Positions 38,787-48,954 are shown, counted from the stretch's first letter. The stretch is DNA of 64,000 nucleotides from Pichia kudriavzevii (GCF_003054445.1 NC_042510.1:496001-560000), one strand, 5' to 3'. Notes: generated by a model not told the origin, from the sequence alone. Numbers and translations are program-made.

Positions 38787-39941
38787 ATGACCAACTCTGA
38801 AATTCAACGTATGTCTACTCCAGTCGAAGAAGTTTCTCAACAACTAGAATCCAAACAAGACATTGGATTTGTCTTTGACATTGACGGTGTTCTCTTGAAG
38901 GGAAAGAAGAGAATCGTGGAAGCAACCGAAATCATCACATATTTGCAAAAGGAAAAAATTCCATTCATTCTGCTCACCAATGGTGGTGGTATGACGGAGA
39001 AGAAGAGGATAGATTTCATCAACATGACACTACAATTGGAAACCCCAATCCATCCTGATCAGTTGATCCAGGCACACACTCCAATGAAAACCTTGATTCC
39101 TCACCATAAGAGAGTCCTTATTTGTGGTGGTCCAAAGGATGACGTTAGAGAAGTTGCAGAAAGTTATGGCTTTGAAGACGTCATTAGACCGGTTGATATC
39201 ATTAGGGCAAATCCTACCATTTGGCCATACCACATGTTCACCGATGAACAGATTGAACAGTGGGGTAGAGATCCAAACGACACGAAACTGGATGTCGACG
39301 GAACCGGATGCAAGGAAAACTTGCCAATTGATTCCATTTTATGTTTCAACGACTCTAGAGCACTTGGTGCAGAAATCCAAATCATTTCCGATTTGCTCAA
39401 CTCGGAAAATGGTGTTTTGGGTACAAGGAGAACAGTCAAGTCCAGCAAACCTTCGATTCCAATTGTTTTCTCCAACAATGATTTCCTATGGGCCAACGAG
39501 TTTGTGCAGCCAAGATTTGCAATGGGTGTCTTGAAAATCGCAACCCAAACCATATACTCGAAGATCAACGGTGGTGAAGAGTTGGAACAACTCACTTTGG
39601 GTAAACCTGAAAAAGTGTGTTACGATTACGCCCACCATATTTTGATTGATTGGAGAGATGTCTTGTTGGGCAAAAAGAAGGCCGGTAACGTTTGTTTGCC
39701 TCAACTGAACAACGAGCCATTGAACTCGCCATTCAAGAAGGTTTACATGGTTGGTGATAACCCAGAAAGTGACATCACCGGTGGTAATAGATATAACTGG
39801 GGTACTATTTTGGTGAAAACTGGTGTCTATCAAGAGGGTGACTTTGAAAGAAACCCAGAAATTTCAAAACCTAGTTTGGGTGTCTTTGCAAACGTTAAAG
39901 AAGGTGTTATGCATGCCCTCAAATTGAATGGTTTAGCATAA
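38787..39941 (+). CDS. HAD-superfamily CECR5/YKR070W-like phosphatase, probably cytosolic
   Basis: 384 residues. The HAD motifs are all present: nucleophile block VFDIDGVLL (D31, D33), motif II LLTNGGG (T64), a cap domain with the family block RPVDIIRANPTIWPYH, and motif IV YMVGDNPESDITGGNR near residue 328. It closely resembles S. cerevisiae YKR070W, whose substrate is unknown, and the adjacent paralogue at 40,081-41,172. The N-terminus (MTNSEIQRMSTPVEEVSQQLES) is acidic and lacks a mitochondrial presequence, and no C-terminal targeting signal is seen, so a cytosolic place is inferred. Codon bias is strong. It is convergent with its paralogue, 139 bp between stops. Confidence 0.88.
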   Translation: MTNSEIQRMSTPVEEVSQQLESKQDIGFVFDIDGVLLKGKKRIVEATEIITYLQKEKIPFILLTNGGGMTEKKRIDFINMTLQLETPIHPDQLIQAHTPMKTLIPHHKRVLICGGPKDDVREVAESYGFEDVIRPVDIIRANPTIWPYHMFTDEQIEQWGRDPNDTKLDVDGTGCKENLPIDSILCFNDSRALGAEIQIISDLLNSENGVLGTRRTVKSSKPSIPIVFSNNDFLWANEFVQPRFAMGVLKIATQTIYSKINGGEELEQLTLGKPEKVCYDYAHHILIDWRDVLLGKKKAGNVCLPQLNNEPLNSPFKKVYMVGDNPESDITGGNRYNWGTILVKTGVYQEGDFERNPEISKPSLGVFANVKEGVMHALKLNGLA

Positions 39942-40080
39942 TTATAGATTCAAATCATTTATTCATACATTTTATAAATATCTAGTTAACTCTTTTCTAA
40001 TAAGTACCTATTTTTTCTCAACACAACGTCAACATCAGCATAATCTTCTATAATTATAAAGATAATGTCTAACTGTCTAT

Positions 40081-41172
40081 CTAAATAACTTGGTGTCTCT
40101 TTAATGCACTAGTTACACCATCCCAAACATTGGGGAAAATCCCAAATGTCGGCTTGGCTAACGTCGGATACTTGTGGAAATCTCCCTCCTTGTATACCCC
40201 TGTCTCCACTAGGATAGTCTCCCACCCATAGTTGTTGCCGCCGGAAATATCACTTTGCGGATTATCGCCAACCATGTAAACATTCTCAACTAACTGCTCC
40301 TTAGGCTTAACTCCCAGTTCGGGAATCTCGTTGGCACCACTACGATCGCCATTCAGCAATTTCCATTCGTCATTCAATACATTCTCGGCATAGGTGTAAC
40401 TGACAGGCCATGGTTTCCCCAGTACGGTATCCACCAGCTCTGCATTGTTCAACTGTTTGTACAACTCTCGGATGGTCAATCGAAATGCACCTTGCCCAAA
40501 CCTTGGTATTGGATATCCTGTACTCCATAATAGGTCCATATTGCTGAATATTATAGGAACCGAAGGCTTAGAAGACCCAATGCCTCTCCTGGTACCCAGC
40601 ACGCCATTTTCAGAGCATAAGGCATCAATCACAATTTGCGTGTCGGTACCCATGTCTCTTGGATCGTTAAATACGAAAACTGCATCAATGGGTTGTCTCA
40701 GATCAACAGGTTTAGATAATGCTTGAATCTCCTCCCTGGTATACCTAATGAAGGGCCAAATATTTGGCCCTTCACGTACAATATCGATTGGGCGAATCAC
40801 TTCTTGAAACCCATAAGATTGTGCAACTTCTCGAGTTTGCGGATCATCGCCACCAACTACCAAAACACGGTTATACTTGCCGGTTAAATTCCTCATAGGC
40901 GTGTGGGACAACACAATCTGTGATGTCCTTAGGGGATTCTTCAGACTTAGAGATTTGTTTAAAAATGAGACTCTTGATGCTTCAGTTTGACCACCTCCGT
41001 TTGTCAGAAGTACAAACGGTATTTTGTGATCCTGTAGCAGTGTTAGAGTATCTCTCGCATATGGCAAGATGGGGTTCTTAGACTGCATCAACACACCATC
41101 AATGTCAAATGCAAATCCAACAGGCGATTTCTTGATTGAATGTATCAATCTCTTGAATTGTAATGACAACAT
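40081..41172 (-). CDS. HAD-superfamily CECR5/YKR070W-like phosphatase, probably mitochondrial
   Basis: 363 residues from the ATG at 41,172; the frame is open above it only from a non-ATG codon. D23 and D25 in AFDIDGVLM, LLTNGGG, RPIDIVREGPNIWPF and YMVGDNPQSDISGGN show the same enzyme family as the convergent gene. The N-terminus MLSLQFKRLIHSIKK is basic and amphipathic, as in mitochondrial presequences; S. cerevisiae YKR070W is a mitochondrial protein. Protein similarity between the two neighbours is clear along the whole length, so they look like an old inverted duplication with divided localisation. Codon bias is weaker than in the cytosolic copy. Confidence 0.88.
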   Translation of the reverse strand: MLSLQFKRLIHSIKKSPVGFAFDIDGVLMQSKNPILPYARDTLTLLQDHKIPFVLLTNGGGQTEASRVSFLNKSLSLKNPLRTSQIVLSHTPMRNLTGKYNRVLVVGGDDPQTREVAQSYGFQEVIRPIDIVREGPNIWPFIRYTREEIQALSKPVDLRQPIDAVFVFNDPRDMGTDTQIVIDALCSENGVLGTRRGIGSSKPSVPIIFSNMDLLWSTGYPIPRFGQGAFRLTIRELYKQLNNAELVDTVLGKPWPVSYTYAENVLNDEWKLLNGDRSGANEIPELGVKPKEQLVENVYMVGDNPQSDISGGNNYGWETILVETGVYKEGDFHKYPTLAKPTFGIFPNVWDGVTSALKRHQVI

Positions 41173-41589
41173 CTCTCCTTTACCTTTAACGTGTAGAAAA
41201 AGAAACACGGAAAAAGAAAGAACGGAAAAGAAAAGGTCCAACTGATACCACCTGCAACGTTTCAGGTAATGCCTAGTAGATTGGTACCATTTCTATTCCG
41301 CGTGCAGATATAAGTGTTATTGTTGAATTGTGAGGGAGAATATTCTCGGCTATACGCACGTGACCAGCGCAGCGGTGTTGAAACTATGCAAATCACATGC
41401 AGGCAACACAAGTATGTATGCTTTAGTAGAATTACGGAATATGGAAGCAATCAGTATGTAGAAGAGATTGAAGGCATTTATATACAAATGAGTATACAAA
41501 CATGTATAATTTGTGTAAGCTATGAGATTAAGTGGAATTAAAATGAATCAGCAGAAAAGAGAGGGCAATTCCCCTTATATGGAGCTAGG
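41173..41589. other. Spacer between HAD phosphatase 2 and CCC1
   Basis: 417 bp between the start of the HAD gene and the 3' end of CCC1 on the same strand. It should contain the promoter of the HAD gene and the CCC1 terminator. CACGTGACC near 41,357 is a possible E-box. No gene is seen. Confidence 0.45.
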
Positions 41590-42531
41590 CTAAGAATCAA
41601 TCAAATAAACCAAAGACCAAGCAGATCCGGCAGCTATAGAGCCTACTAGAATCATTTGGAACCCTTCAGACACCCTAGTCCATTTCGAGCAATCTTCGCC
41701 CATTGATATGACACTCTTGAAATATCCAAACCAAAACAAGGTGACAAGCATCAGCGCAACAGAAGCCAACAATGCCTTACCCACTGTTGCCAGAAAGAAG
41801 TAGGGTATCAAAGGAACAAATCCTCCAAAGAAATAGCCTGCCCCAATGGTCAAGGCAGATGATAATATTCTGCCTTCTGGAGGCTCCTCCAAGCCTTTGC
41901 CATATTGAATTATGAAATCAATCATTTTCTGTGGATTGTTTGATAAATCATTGATGAAACTCTCTGATGTTTCCTCACTTGCACCCATATCTATTAAGAT
42001 ATCAAACAGCTCATCGGTTATAGTGTCTTGGTTTTGGAAAAATATTTGCTTCTCCTTACGTACTTGAGAGACATAAAACTCGCTTTCTGATTTGGCAGCC
42101 AAATAACCTCCTAACCCCATGGAAATTGCACCAGATACCAATTCCGCTAACCCACCAGTAATAACTAGTTTTGTATCGCCCAATGAGGACAACCCCGCTG
42201 TCAATGCAAAGGGAACAGTCAATCCATCAGATAGTCCAATAATCAAATCACTCATTGTACGTGGGTCTACTGATGATAAATAGTTCAAGGGGAACGGTTT
42301 ACTCGATTGGTCCCTCGTTGATGACTCTGTAGCAGATTCCAAATCCGAATGCCTGCTACCACCAGTAACATCAGCAACAGTATTTCCATCACTGGCATTA
42401 TTATCTGTATAATTATTAGGATTGACTTGTTTATTCAACAAGGAAGAGTTTTCATTGACTCCAAGGGGAGAAGACTCCCTTGACGAGCTCAAAGCTTTGG
42501 AGATGAGTTGCTTGACACCAACAATTGACAT
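41590..42531 (-). CDS. CCC1: Vacuolar iron/manganese transporter Ccc1
   Basis: 313 residues (S. cerevisiae Ccc1 has 322). The VIT1/Ccc1 family moves Fe2+ and Mn2+ into the vacuole in exchange for protons. The N-terminal 90 residues are Ser/Asn-rich and cytosolic. TM1 begins with MSDLIIGLSDGLTVPFALTAGLSSLG (about 92-117), with the conserved Asp and Gly residues. TM2 follows with SGAISMGLGGYLAAKSE, then the cytosolic metal-binding helical region (FYVSQVRKEKQIFF...), then TM3-5 (SSALTIGAGYFFGGFVPLIPYFF, ALLASVALMLVTLFWFGYF and QMILVGSIAAGSAWSLVYLI). Yap5-type control is known in S. cerevisiae, but I see no clear site here. Confidence 0.95.
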   Translation of the reverse strand: MSIVGVKQLISKALSSSRESSPLGVNENSSLLNKQVNPNNYTDNNASDGNTVADVTGGSRHSDLESATESSTRDQSSKPFPLNYLSSVDPRTMSDLIIGLSDGLTVPFALTAGLSSLGDTKLVITGGLAELVSGAISMGLGGYLAAKSESEFYVSQVRKEKQIFFQNQDTITDELFDILIDMGASEETSESFINDLSNNPQKMIDFIIQYGKGLEEPPEGRILSSALTIGAGYFFGGFVPLIPYFFLATVGKALLASVALMLVTLFWFGYFKSVISMGEDCSKWTRVSEGFQMILVGSIAAGSAWSLVYLIDS

Positions 42532-43057
42532 TGTTCAGCTGTTTCCTTTAATAAAGAAGACAACCGTAAATGAGAAGGAGATGATGGAACCAAGGTGTAT
42601 TGAATGAGTTGTTGACAATATGGATTATCTTGTCAAGAGGAAAAAAAAAATATCTTTTTTTTTTTTTCTTTATTTCAAAATGCGTATTTATTCAATGATT
42701 TGAGTTTCTCAATCTCCTATTTGAGGAAAGGCTATTTCCACGTTAAGTTGCAATTTAGACTTTATTGAAGGACACAGTTACACCGCGATGAGGATTGTAG
42801 AAATAGTGTGTTGTATGGCAAAGGTGTATCTTTTTAACAGAATGCTGTTTTGATTGGCTTTGGATGCTGTACTAAACTATACTAAACTAAACCAAACTAG
42901 TCAACAGTACACAAATATGGGAAGAAATAGCAGTAAATGGACGTGTCTCAATGACTGCTGGAGTTGACTTGTTGTAGAAATAAGCAAACAGCTGAGAGTG
43001 GAATACAGGGAGTGAGTACAAGAGGCAGCTAATCGTAATAAAGAACCGACTAATGGA

Positions 43058-43120
43058 AACCACAAAATTATTGTAGAACCACAAAATTATTGTAGAACCA
43101 CAAAATTATTGTAGAACCAC
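43058..43120 (+). repeat. 19-bp minisatellite, 3.3 copies
   Basis: The unit aaccacaaaattattgtag is repeated exactly three times (43,058-43,076, 43,077-43,095, 43,096-43,114), followed by the first six bases of a fourth. Copies are identical, so expansion is recent or maintained. Confidence 0.95.
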
Positions 43121-43688
43121 ACTCTGTTGACACAGATACCCTTGGATACATTAACATATACATCGACACAGCTACAACCATAGACTAACCTCTCACCCCG
43201 TCAACAATGAATTTCTCCATCCACAGATAAATTGCTCTTGTCCAATAGTAACGCGCGCTTTGGTCAGCAAAAACAAAGTGCTATTAATTCGAAGGCTCAG
43301 CCGCCTCTTGCCATCGCGTTCCAGTTTATTTCCTCTTTAGGCGATGGGCAACTCAGGTGGGAGAGTGCCCCATTGGGAGTTTTCGCATTTTGCGGCGGCA
43401 TAACACGAGTCGTTTCTTTTCTTATCGGGGCTGTAGGAGGGAGAAGGGCAAATTACGGAAAGGATGAAATACAAATGGTTGCCACATTCTGTTGATGGCT
43501 GCACACATTTTTATTACTTGGTTGCTTATAATGTTATTTAACCAGTCAGAAGACTTGTACCTCTAGCAAAGAGATACCCCATATATCAAGACTCTCACAA
43601 TTATATCAACATTGATATTTATATATACATCTATATATAGATATCCATACATCCATATACAAAAAGATATAAATAGAGATTGAGATTA

Positions 43689-43718
43689 AAATCTAAATCT
43701 AAATCTAAATCTAAATCT
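43689..43718 (+). repeat. AAATCT hexamer repeat, 5 copies
   Basis: Five exact AAATCT units, about 75-105 bp upstream of the TMC1-like ATG, probably in the 5' leader. Confidence 0.9.
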
Positions 43719-43793
43719 AAATTGAAATCGAGAGATATCCTACCATAAATACATACGCACATACCTGTCCAGTTTGAAGATAGATTTCAAGTA

Positions 43794-44393
43794 ATGAAGA
43801 TCAACATCAGAATTCCAGCAATCTCAGACGATATCCTTATCCTCACTGTACCAGACAACGCCACTGTTGATGACCTCAAGGTAGCTGCTCGGGTGGCCTT
43901 TATTCCCTCCACCAACGAATTAAATGCTTGCACGAAAATTAACGCCTGGTATAGTGGCCATAAGTTGGAACATTCGAAATCCCTCGCCTCCTATAACATC
44001 ACACCGGAATCTATTGAATTCAATTCAAATTTGCTAGTCTATTTAACCACAAACGACTCGGAAATGATGTTGGAACGAATAAGGGCAGAATCGTCCGCTC
44101 TTGTTGACGACGAGGCCGCAAGTGTCGACATTCATCCTGTCCAACTTAAAAAGGCCAAAACCAAATCAAAGTCAAGATCCAAATCGAAATCCAAAAAATG
44201 CTCCTTCTTAAATTGTAATTCGACCCCTTTAAGAATGGTTGGTGATTGTCAGTTTTGCCAGGGGAAATTTTGTTCTAAACATCGGCTTTTGGAGAGCCAT
44301 AACTGTAAAGGCTTGAAAATTTGCAAGGATAAATGCTATGAAAGAAACGCACTCAAATTGCAGTCCGAGCAGACCGTTGCATCAAAAGTTTGA
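43794..44393 (+). CDS. Ubiquitin-like plus AN1 zinc-finger protein (Tmc1/Cuz1-like)
   Basis: 199 residues. The first 85 form a probable ubiquitin-like domain (MKINIRIP...ILTVPDNATVDDLKVAARV...INAWYSGHKLEHSKSLASYNI). A Lys/Ser-rich linker (120-135) follows. The AN1 finger is textbook: C136, C141, C152, C155, C160, H163, H169 and C171. S. cerevisiae Tmc1 (YOR052C) and Cuz1 are AN1 proteins that bind the proteasome and Cdc48 pathway and help with arsenite and proteotoxic stress. The order UBL-then-AN1 resembles Tmc1 rather than Cuz1 (AN1-then-UBL). The Rpn4-like word upstream is weak evidence. It is convergent with ERG6. Confidence 0.8.
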   Translation: MKINIRIPAISDDILILTVPDNATVDDLKVAARVAFIPSTNELNACTKINAWYSGHKLEHSKSLASYNITPESIEFNSNLLVYLTTNDSEMMLERIRAESSALVDDEAASVDIHPVQLKKAKTKSKSRSKSKSKKCSFLNCNSTPLRMVGDCQFCQGKFCSKHRLLESHNCKGLKICKDKCYERNALKLQSEQTVASKV

Positions 44394-44655
44394 TATTTTG
44401 TAATCTTACTACTTCACCATATATATTAACAATAGTGCAAGCGTAAGCTTAAACACTAACTCACATTTCAATATTGAACGTTTTATATTTTCTATTTTAT
44501 ACTTTTAGCTTCTATGGTATCATATCCACCCACGGGATATTAAACTGTCTACGTATTACAAGCTCAGCGAAGGAAATGGAATATTAGATTTTACAAACGA
44601 ATTTTATTTTATAGTCGTATTGAAACGAAAAGTTGGATCAATATAGTGTACTTAA
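44394..44655. other. Intergenic between TMC1-like and ERG6 stops
   Basis: 262 bp AT-rich spacer between two converging genes. No gene or RNA seen. Confidence 0.5.
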
Positions 44656-45795
44656 CTAGCTTTCCTCTTTCAAAGGTTTTTGAACAACGTATAACATCAT
44701 CGGGGTAAACAGCTTTTGCTTACCACCTTCGACTAATGAAACTGCAGCATCTTCCAACGCTTCAGTAACCTTAACAGAATCCTTTGGTGCTAAACGTAAA
44801 GTCTCCAAAGTACCAACAGCTAATGTAGTAACTTTTCTACCAAATGCAGACGTTCTGAAATAGGTCCATAGGTCTGCAACATTCTGAACGTACTTCCAAT
44901 CACCTGCCAATGGTGCATACCATGGGATCTCATCGTTATTATCAGCCAAATCATTCTCATACAAAATCTCAAATCCAACATTCTTCAATGCCTTTTCTGC
45001 AACTTCCTTCTTGTACATTTTTGGAATACCATCACCAACCTCAATACCATATGCAATTTTCCTATGTTCTTCGTTAGTTTCGTCATATGCATCAGTCATC
45101 ACCCATTCGTAAACACCAAATTTTCCACCAGGCTTTAAGACCTTGTAGATTTCACTATAAACACCTTCTAACACTGGAGCATGAACAGTCGCCTCGATTG
45201 CATAAACAGCATCAAAGCTCTCAGGTTCAAAGTCCATTTGCATAAAATCACCCTTGACAAAATTCAGCTTATCTTCTAAGCCATTGGCCTTTGCCCAATT
45301 GTTAGCCCTCTCGATTTGATAGTCATTGTTGTTTAATCCTGTAACTGAACATCCAGTAAATCTTTGGATTTCCCTTGCTGGTCCTCCAACACCACAACCA
45401 ACATCCAAAACTTTCATATTCTCATCAATCCCAATCTTGTATGCCAAGTAATGTTCGTGTCTAGCAATGGCTTGTCTGAATGGCTCACCTTTGAAGAACC
45501 TACAGAAATGGAATGACGCACCCCATCCGTATTCGTAGAAATCAGTAACCAAATTGTAATAATGCTTGGTTAACGCAGAATAATCTTCCAATCTAGACTT
45601 CTCAGCCTCCTCACTGGTCTTACCATCCCAATGCTTAAAGTAACCTTCAATTGCAACTGCACTTGCCTCCTGATTCTTACCTGTTAAAGCACTCAAACCA
45701 CCACCTTCAGTGGTTTTACCATGCATTGCCTTTGCAAAGTCTTTATCTTTTTGAAAATTCTTCTCTGCAAGTTTGATATTTTCACTAGGACTCAT
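44656..45795 (-). CDS. ERG6: Sterol C-24 methyltransferase Erg6
   Basis: 379 residues (S. cerevisiae Erg6 has 383). It adds the C-24 methyl group to zymosterol using SAM, making fecosterol in the late ergosterol pathway. The sterol-binding region [15 protein letters not shown] is at 87-100, the SAM motif [11 protein letters not shown] at 130-140, then [10 protein letters not shown] and [32 protein letters not shown], and a C-terminal block with [15 protein letters not shown]. The first ATG is used. Codon bias is high. The upstream region carries a sterol-response-element cluster (see the promoter entry), so control by an Upc2/Ecm22-type factor is inferred. Confidence 0.98.
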   Translation of the reverse strand: MSPSENIKLAEKNFQKDKDFAKAMHGKTTEGGGLSALTGKNQEASAVAIEGYFKHWDGKTSEEAEKSRLEDYSALTKHYYNLVTDFYEYGWGASFHFCRFFKGEPFRQAIARHEHYLAYKIGIDENMKVLDVGCGVGGPAREIQRFTGCSVTGLNNNDYQIERANNWAKANGLEDKLNFVKGDFMQMDFEPESFDAVYAIEATVHAPVLEGVYSEIYKVLKPGGKFGVYEWVMTDAYDETNEEHRKIAYGIEVGDGIPKMYKKEVAEKALKNVGFEILYENDLADNNDEIPWYAPLAGDWKYVQNVADLWTYFRTSAFGRKVTTLAVGTLETLRLAPKDSVKVTEALEDAAVSLVEGGKQKLFTPMMLYVVQKPLKEES

Positions 45796-45936
45796 ATTTA
45801 CTATATGTGGATGTTGTTTTATTCCTCAAAGACACACCAAAATAATCAGATTAAAACTAGTTGTACCAATGTGCCAGATGCCCACCTTTTCATTCATTTT
45901 ATCAACATCTCCAACTCGTCCATTTTTTTTTTTCAA

Positions 45937-46077
45937 CATACGAGCGAGTCAAACTATACGAGACTCACTATACGAGATTCTCTTTACGAGATTCCCTCGG
46001 CGAGAATAAAAGTTATACGAGTGAAGCCTATTCCTTTACGAGGTTGGAACAATGCAAAATTAAGGGAATTTATACGA
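45937..46077 (-). promoter_or_regulatory. Sterol response element cluster upstream of ERG6
   Basis: Four perfect TATACGA words (complement TCGTATA, the Upc2/Ecm22 core) at 45,955-45,961, 45,969-45,975, 46,014-46,020 and 46,071-46,077, all in the same orientation, plus one-mismatch forms CATACGA (45,937-45,943) and TTTACGA (45,983-45,989, 46,035-46,041). They lie 140-285 bp upstream of the ERG6 ATG, where activators act. A further perfect site is at 46,514-46,520. Confidence 0.85.
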
Positions 46078-46224
46078 TCCAGTAGCCTCAACGCACATAG
46101 ACATGTGTGGTGTCTCACCACGGGGGAGAGGTGGTTCGTAAGAACAACGATTTCTGTGGTTATTTATGTACCTGACATCCGCCTGTGCATGGAAGTATGG
46201 ATGTTGATTGGTATGGCAATGTAA

Positions 46225-48864
46225 AAGTGGTATCTATATCGATATCTATATCGATATATTTTTGAAGTATTAACGACAAATAATTTTATCTATACCTGCA
46301 TAATAGCCAATGCATGCCAACCGAAACAGCCGAAAATCCAGGAAAAATAAAGTACAAATATAGAGATAGGCAAATTGGCATTTTTCTAAAATAAAAACAT
46401 GAAAGCGACAATTAAACGTGGCTTTGGGAGTACCAAAGCCTTGCTTTATTTTATCAACAAAACCAAACTGTAGCTATCGTCTGGCTAAATGGAAGATTCG
46501 TCAAATAAGCGATTATACGAGTTTTAGATAACTTCGAGCACGTTGATACTCCATTATAATGAGTAAAATAATATAAAGAAATCTGCCTCTGAATTGTTAC
46601 CAATGCACAGGCTAGAATATGTAGCGCAGAATTCATACATGATATCCGAACCTAAAAAACTTAAATTCTACTTTGGAATCTTAACTAAACATTTCTGTTT
46701 GGCTTATAGCAGTACTCCCAATATATATTAGTATCAATAATAATACCCTATTGCTCGACGAATTGTATACTAGCATATAAACGAATTGATTTTGAAGACT
46801 TATAATGAGTAAAAATAAATCGAAGCAGCGACTTCTCTCACCGAACTTGGCTTTCTCTGTTCGTATTTCATTCATGCATCTGGAGATGTGTATTTGATAT
46901 AAAAGGAGCCACCCTGTTTATACCGAAGCATGATATTCTTTTCTTTGGAAAGCAAATAATTCTTTGAAAGTTGAAGCAAAATAAAATGTCGTAACATAAG
47001 CGTCACAAGTATAGTATAAAATACAATAAAACAGGCAGTACAGTTAAGAAACAAAAAAAATAAACAGAAACTGCGTCTCTGGTAGCTGCACCAAGCACTT
47101 AAAGATGTATTCATGTGTGTATATCTTGTAATCAACTGAAGAAATATAAAGCGGCCTTTATTCATCAACCCTTGCGTATTGACATTGCAGCACTTATAGC
47201 AGTGTTTAATGATAAAATTCAATGCCTTTCCTGATTACAACCCCCAGCAGTAGAACCTCGGAACAGAAAAACCTCTAAACGTGTAGAAAATTTTAAAAAC
47301 AATTACTCAAAAAACGGACTAATATAGCATTACTTGGACATGTCTTCCCTGGTGATGTTATCACATCAAGGTTAAACCAAACCCACCTAATTTGTTAAGC
47401 CTTGCTCTTATCAGTTTCAAATACACTTTAAAGGGTGCTCTGCCACACTAAGCTTTTTTTTATAATGATGTTTAAGAATACCGTACTATCTGTACTTCTC
47501 TATTACATGTAAAACTTTTCACGTTGGCTTGTTTTCTTTTAGTAAAAATTATATTGCTACAATAAAGATAGATACCTAGAAGTAATCCAAAATTCAACAA
47601 GAATCTAAGTAAAGCTTGAGATCTATGGATATCAGATGCAAGAAAAGCCGAATAATATTGGCAAAATTTCTATTTTTGCGTTGAGAAGTTCAAAAATGAG
47701 CAAAATGAATTAAGAAACAGTAATTTTCTAGCTCTGCCACACGCATTGCTAGCAGTGTTTCACCAAATTCCTTTGCTGTGTGCTAATAAGCAAACTCTTA
47801 TTACTGTAGACTGTTTGGTTTTTCAATTACTCATTTTAATCGAAAACTATTGCACTTAAACAAACCGCATTCCAACACCCGCTTGGCTGTCTTCCAAATA
47901 AAAAGCTTTTAGAAAGTAAACAAGTTTCCCTCTGCACTCCAAATAAATGCAAAAAAAAGGAAAAAAACAACAGGCCACGTCTCAACCTTTGTCAACTTCA
48001 ACATTCAGTATTTTTTTCACGTTTCAACCATTATTTTTTTGTAAGAAAATATGCTATTCTAAACGAAGTTTCTATTTTTTTTTTTGAGTAATCTTTAATG
48101 CCAAAGCTCTAATAAATGCTTAATGCGTTCCAAGAAAAAGGTAGAAGCGTACCAGACTTTTATTTCTGTTGTTTTTTTTGCCAAAAATAGCATCTTTTTA
48201 TAAGGGAGACTTCCTGATTGTTTATTTTGATACTCTTCCTTACACCAAATTTGACTTGATACCTTAATTTTCTTTTCTGAATATAGTTTAAAGCATTACA
48301 AAATAGAAGAAATAATAATCATCAGCTTATAAAATATTTGGACACTTTCAAGAACTGTCAAAGATTAAGTCAAAAGTTACCTCTGTTTTGTGATAAACCG
48401 AAACAAAATTTATAGGCTGTTTGGAAATCATTTGATAAAGTCGCTGTTTTTATTTCAATAAAGCTTCAGTGGAAAAAGATCAGAGTTTTCACCAGTTGGT
48501 AAGGGGTTGATCTTCTAAACCTTGTTTTTCTGATAAAGCAAACCACATTTGCATTACCAAAAAAAACATAACTTAGTGACTGAATTTCAGTATATATCAG
48601 AGATCAGATGAAAGGCTATCTGTCTAAATCTTAATCCGGTAATTTTATAGCGGGTTGAAGAAGACTGTATATGGTTAGACAGAAGTTCTAGAAGATAATT
48701 AGATCCTTCAAAATGCTATTTTTAGATTAAACATTTATTATACAAAGAAGGAACATTCCATTGATGTTTTCAGAGAACTAACGTATAAAAATATATAAGA
48801 TATAAATAAGCAATAATCCGATTCTAAAGTACGTACCACCATCAACAATTTTAAATTGAGACTT
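46225..48864. other. 2.6-kb AT-rich gene-free region
   Basis: Short frames here begin at non-ATG codons and have no family resemblance. Short repeated words occur (CTTATAGCAGT at 46,703 and 47,193, GCTCTGCCACAC at 47,437 and 47,731), but no longer repeat was found by eye. It may hold a noncoding RNA, a replication origin or centromeric DNA; none is supported directly. Confidence 0.5.
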
Positions 48865-48948
48865 GGAGGGATGGCCGAGTGGTCTAAGGCGGCAGACTTA
48901 AGATCTGTTGGACGCATGTCCGCGCGAGTTCGAACCTCGCTTCCTTCA
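48865..48948 (+). tRNA. tRNA-Leu(UAA)
   Basis: 84 nt and nearly identical to S. cerevisiae tRNA-Leu(UAA). The acceptor stem GGAGGGA pairs with TTCCTTC. The D arm has TGGCCGAGTGGTCTAAGGC. The anticodon loop C-T-TAA-G-A gives TAA at 48,898-48,900. The long variable arm (TTGGACGCATGTCCG) and the T arm GCGAGTTCGAACCTCGC complete it. No intron is present. It reads UUA, and probably UUG, leucine codons. Confidence 0.97.
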
Positions 48949-48954
48949 TTTTTT
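48949..48954 (+). terminator. RNA polymerase III T-run after tRNA-Leu
   Basis: Six T residues follow the discriminator base directly, the standard Pol III stop. Confidence 0.8.

Larger units (their letters stand above)
42532..43793. other. Divergent spacer (CCC1 / TMC1-like), 1.26 kb
   Basis: Contains a 19-bp tandem repeat (43,058-43,114), the ACTAAACTAT-type tandem at 42,871-42,890 and an AAATCT repeat close to the TMC1-like ATG. A GTTGCCACA word at 43,478-43,486 is two bases from an Rpn4 site. The 87-codon frame at 43,232-43,495 begins at a non-ATG codon and is not supported. Confidence 0.5.

Noticed and set aside
46872-47222. 116-codon minus-strand frame in the AT-rich gap
   Set aside because: Starts at a TTG, is Phe/Leu/Cys-rich as expected in AT-rich spacer, and has no family match.
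46700-47760. Short repeated words (CTTATAGCAGT, GCTCTGCCACAC, AGCAGTGTTT) as evidence for a centromere or transposon end
   Set aside because: Word lengths of 10-12 in about 3 kb are near what chance allows, and their order differs between copies.
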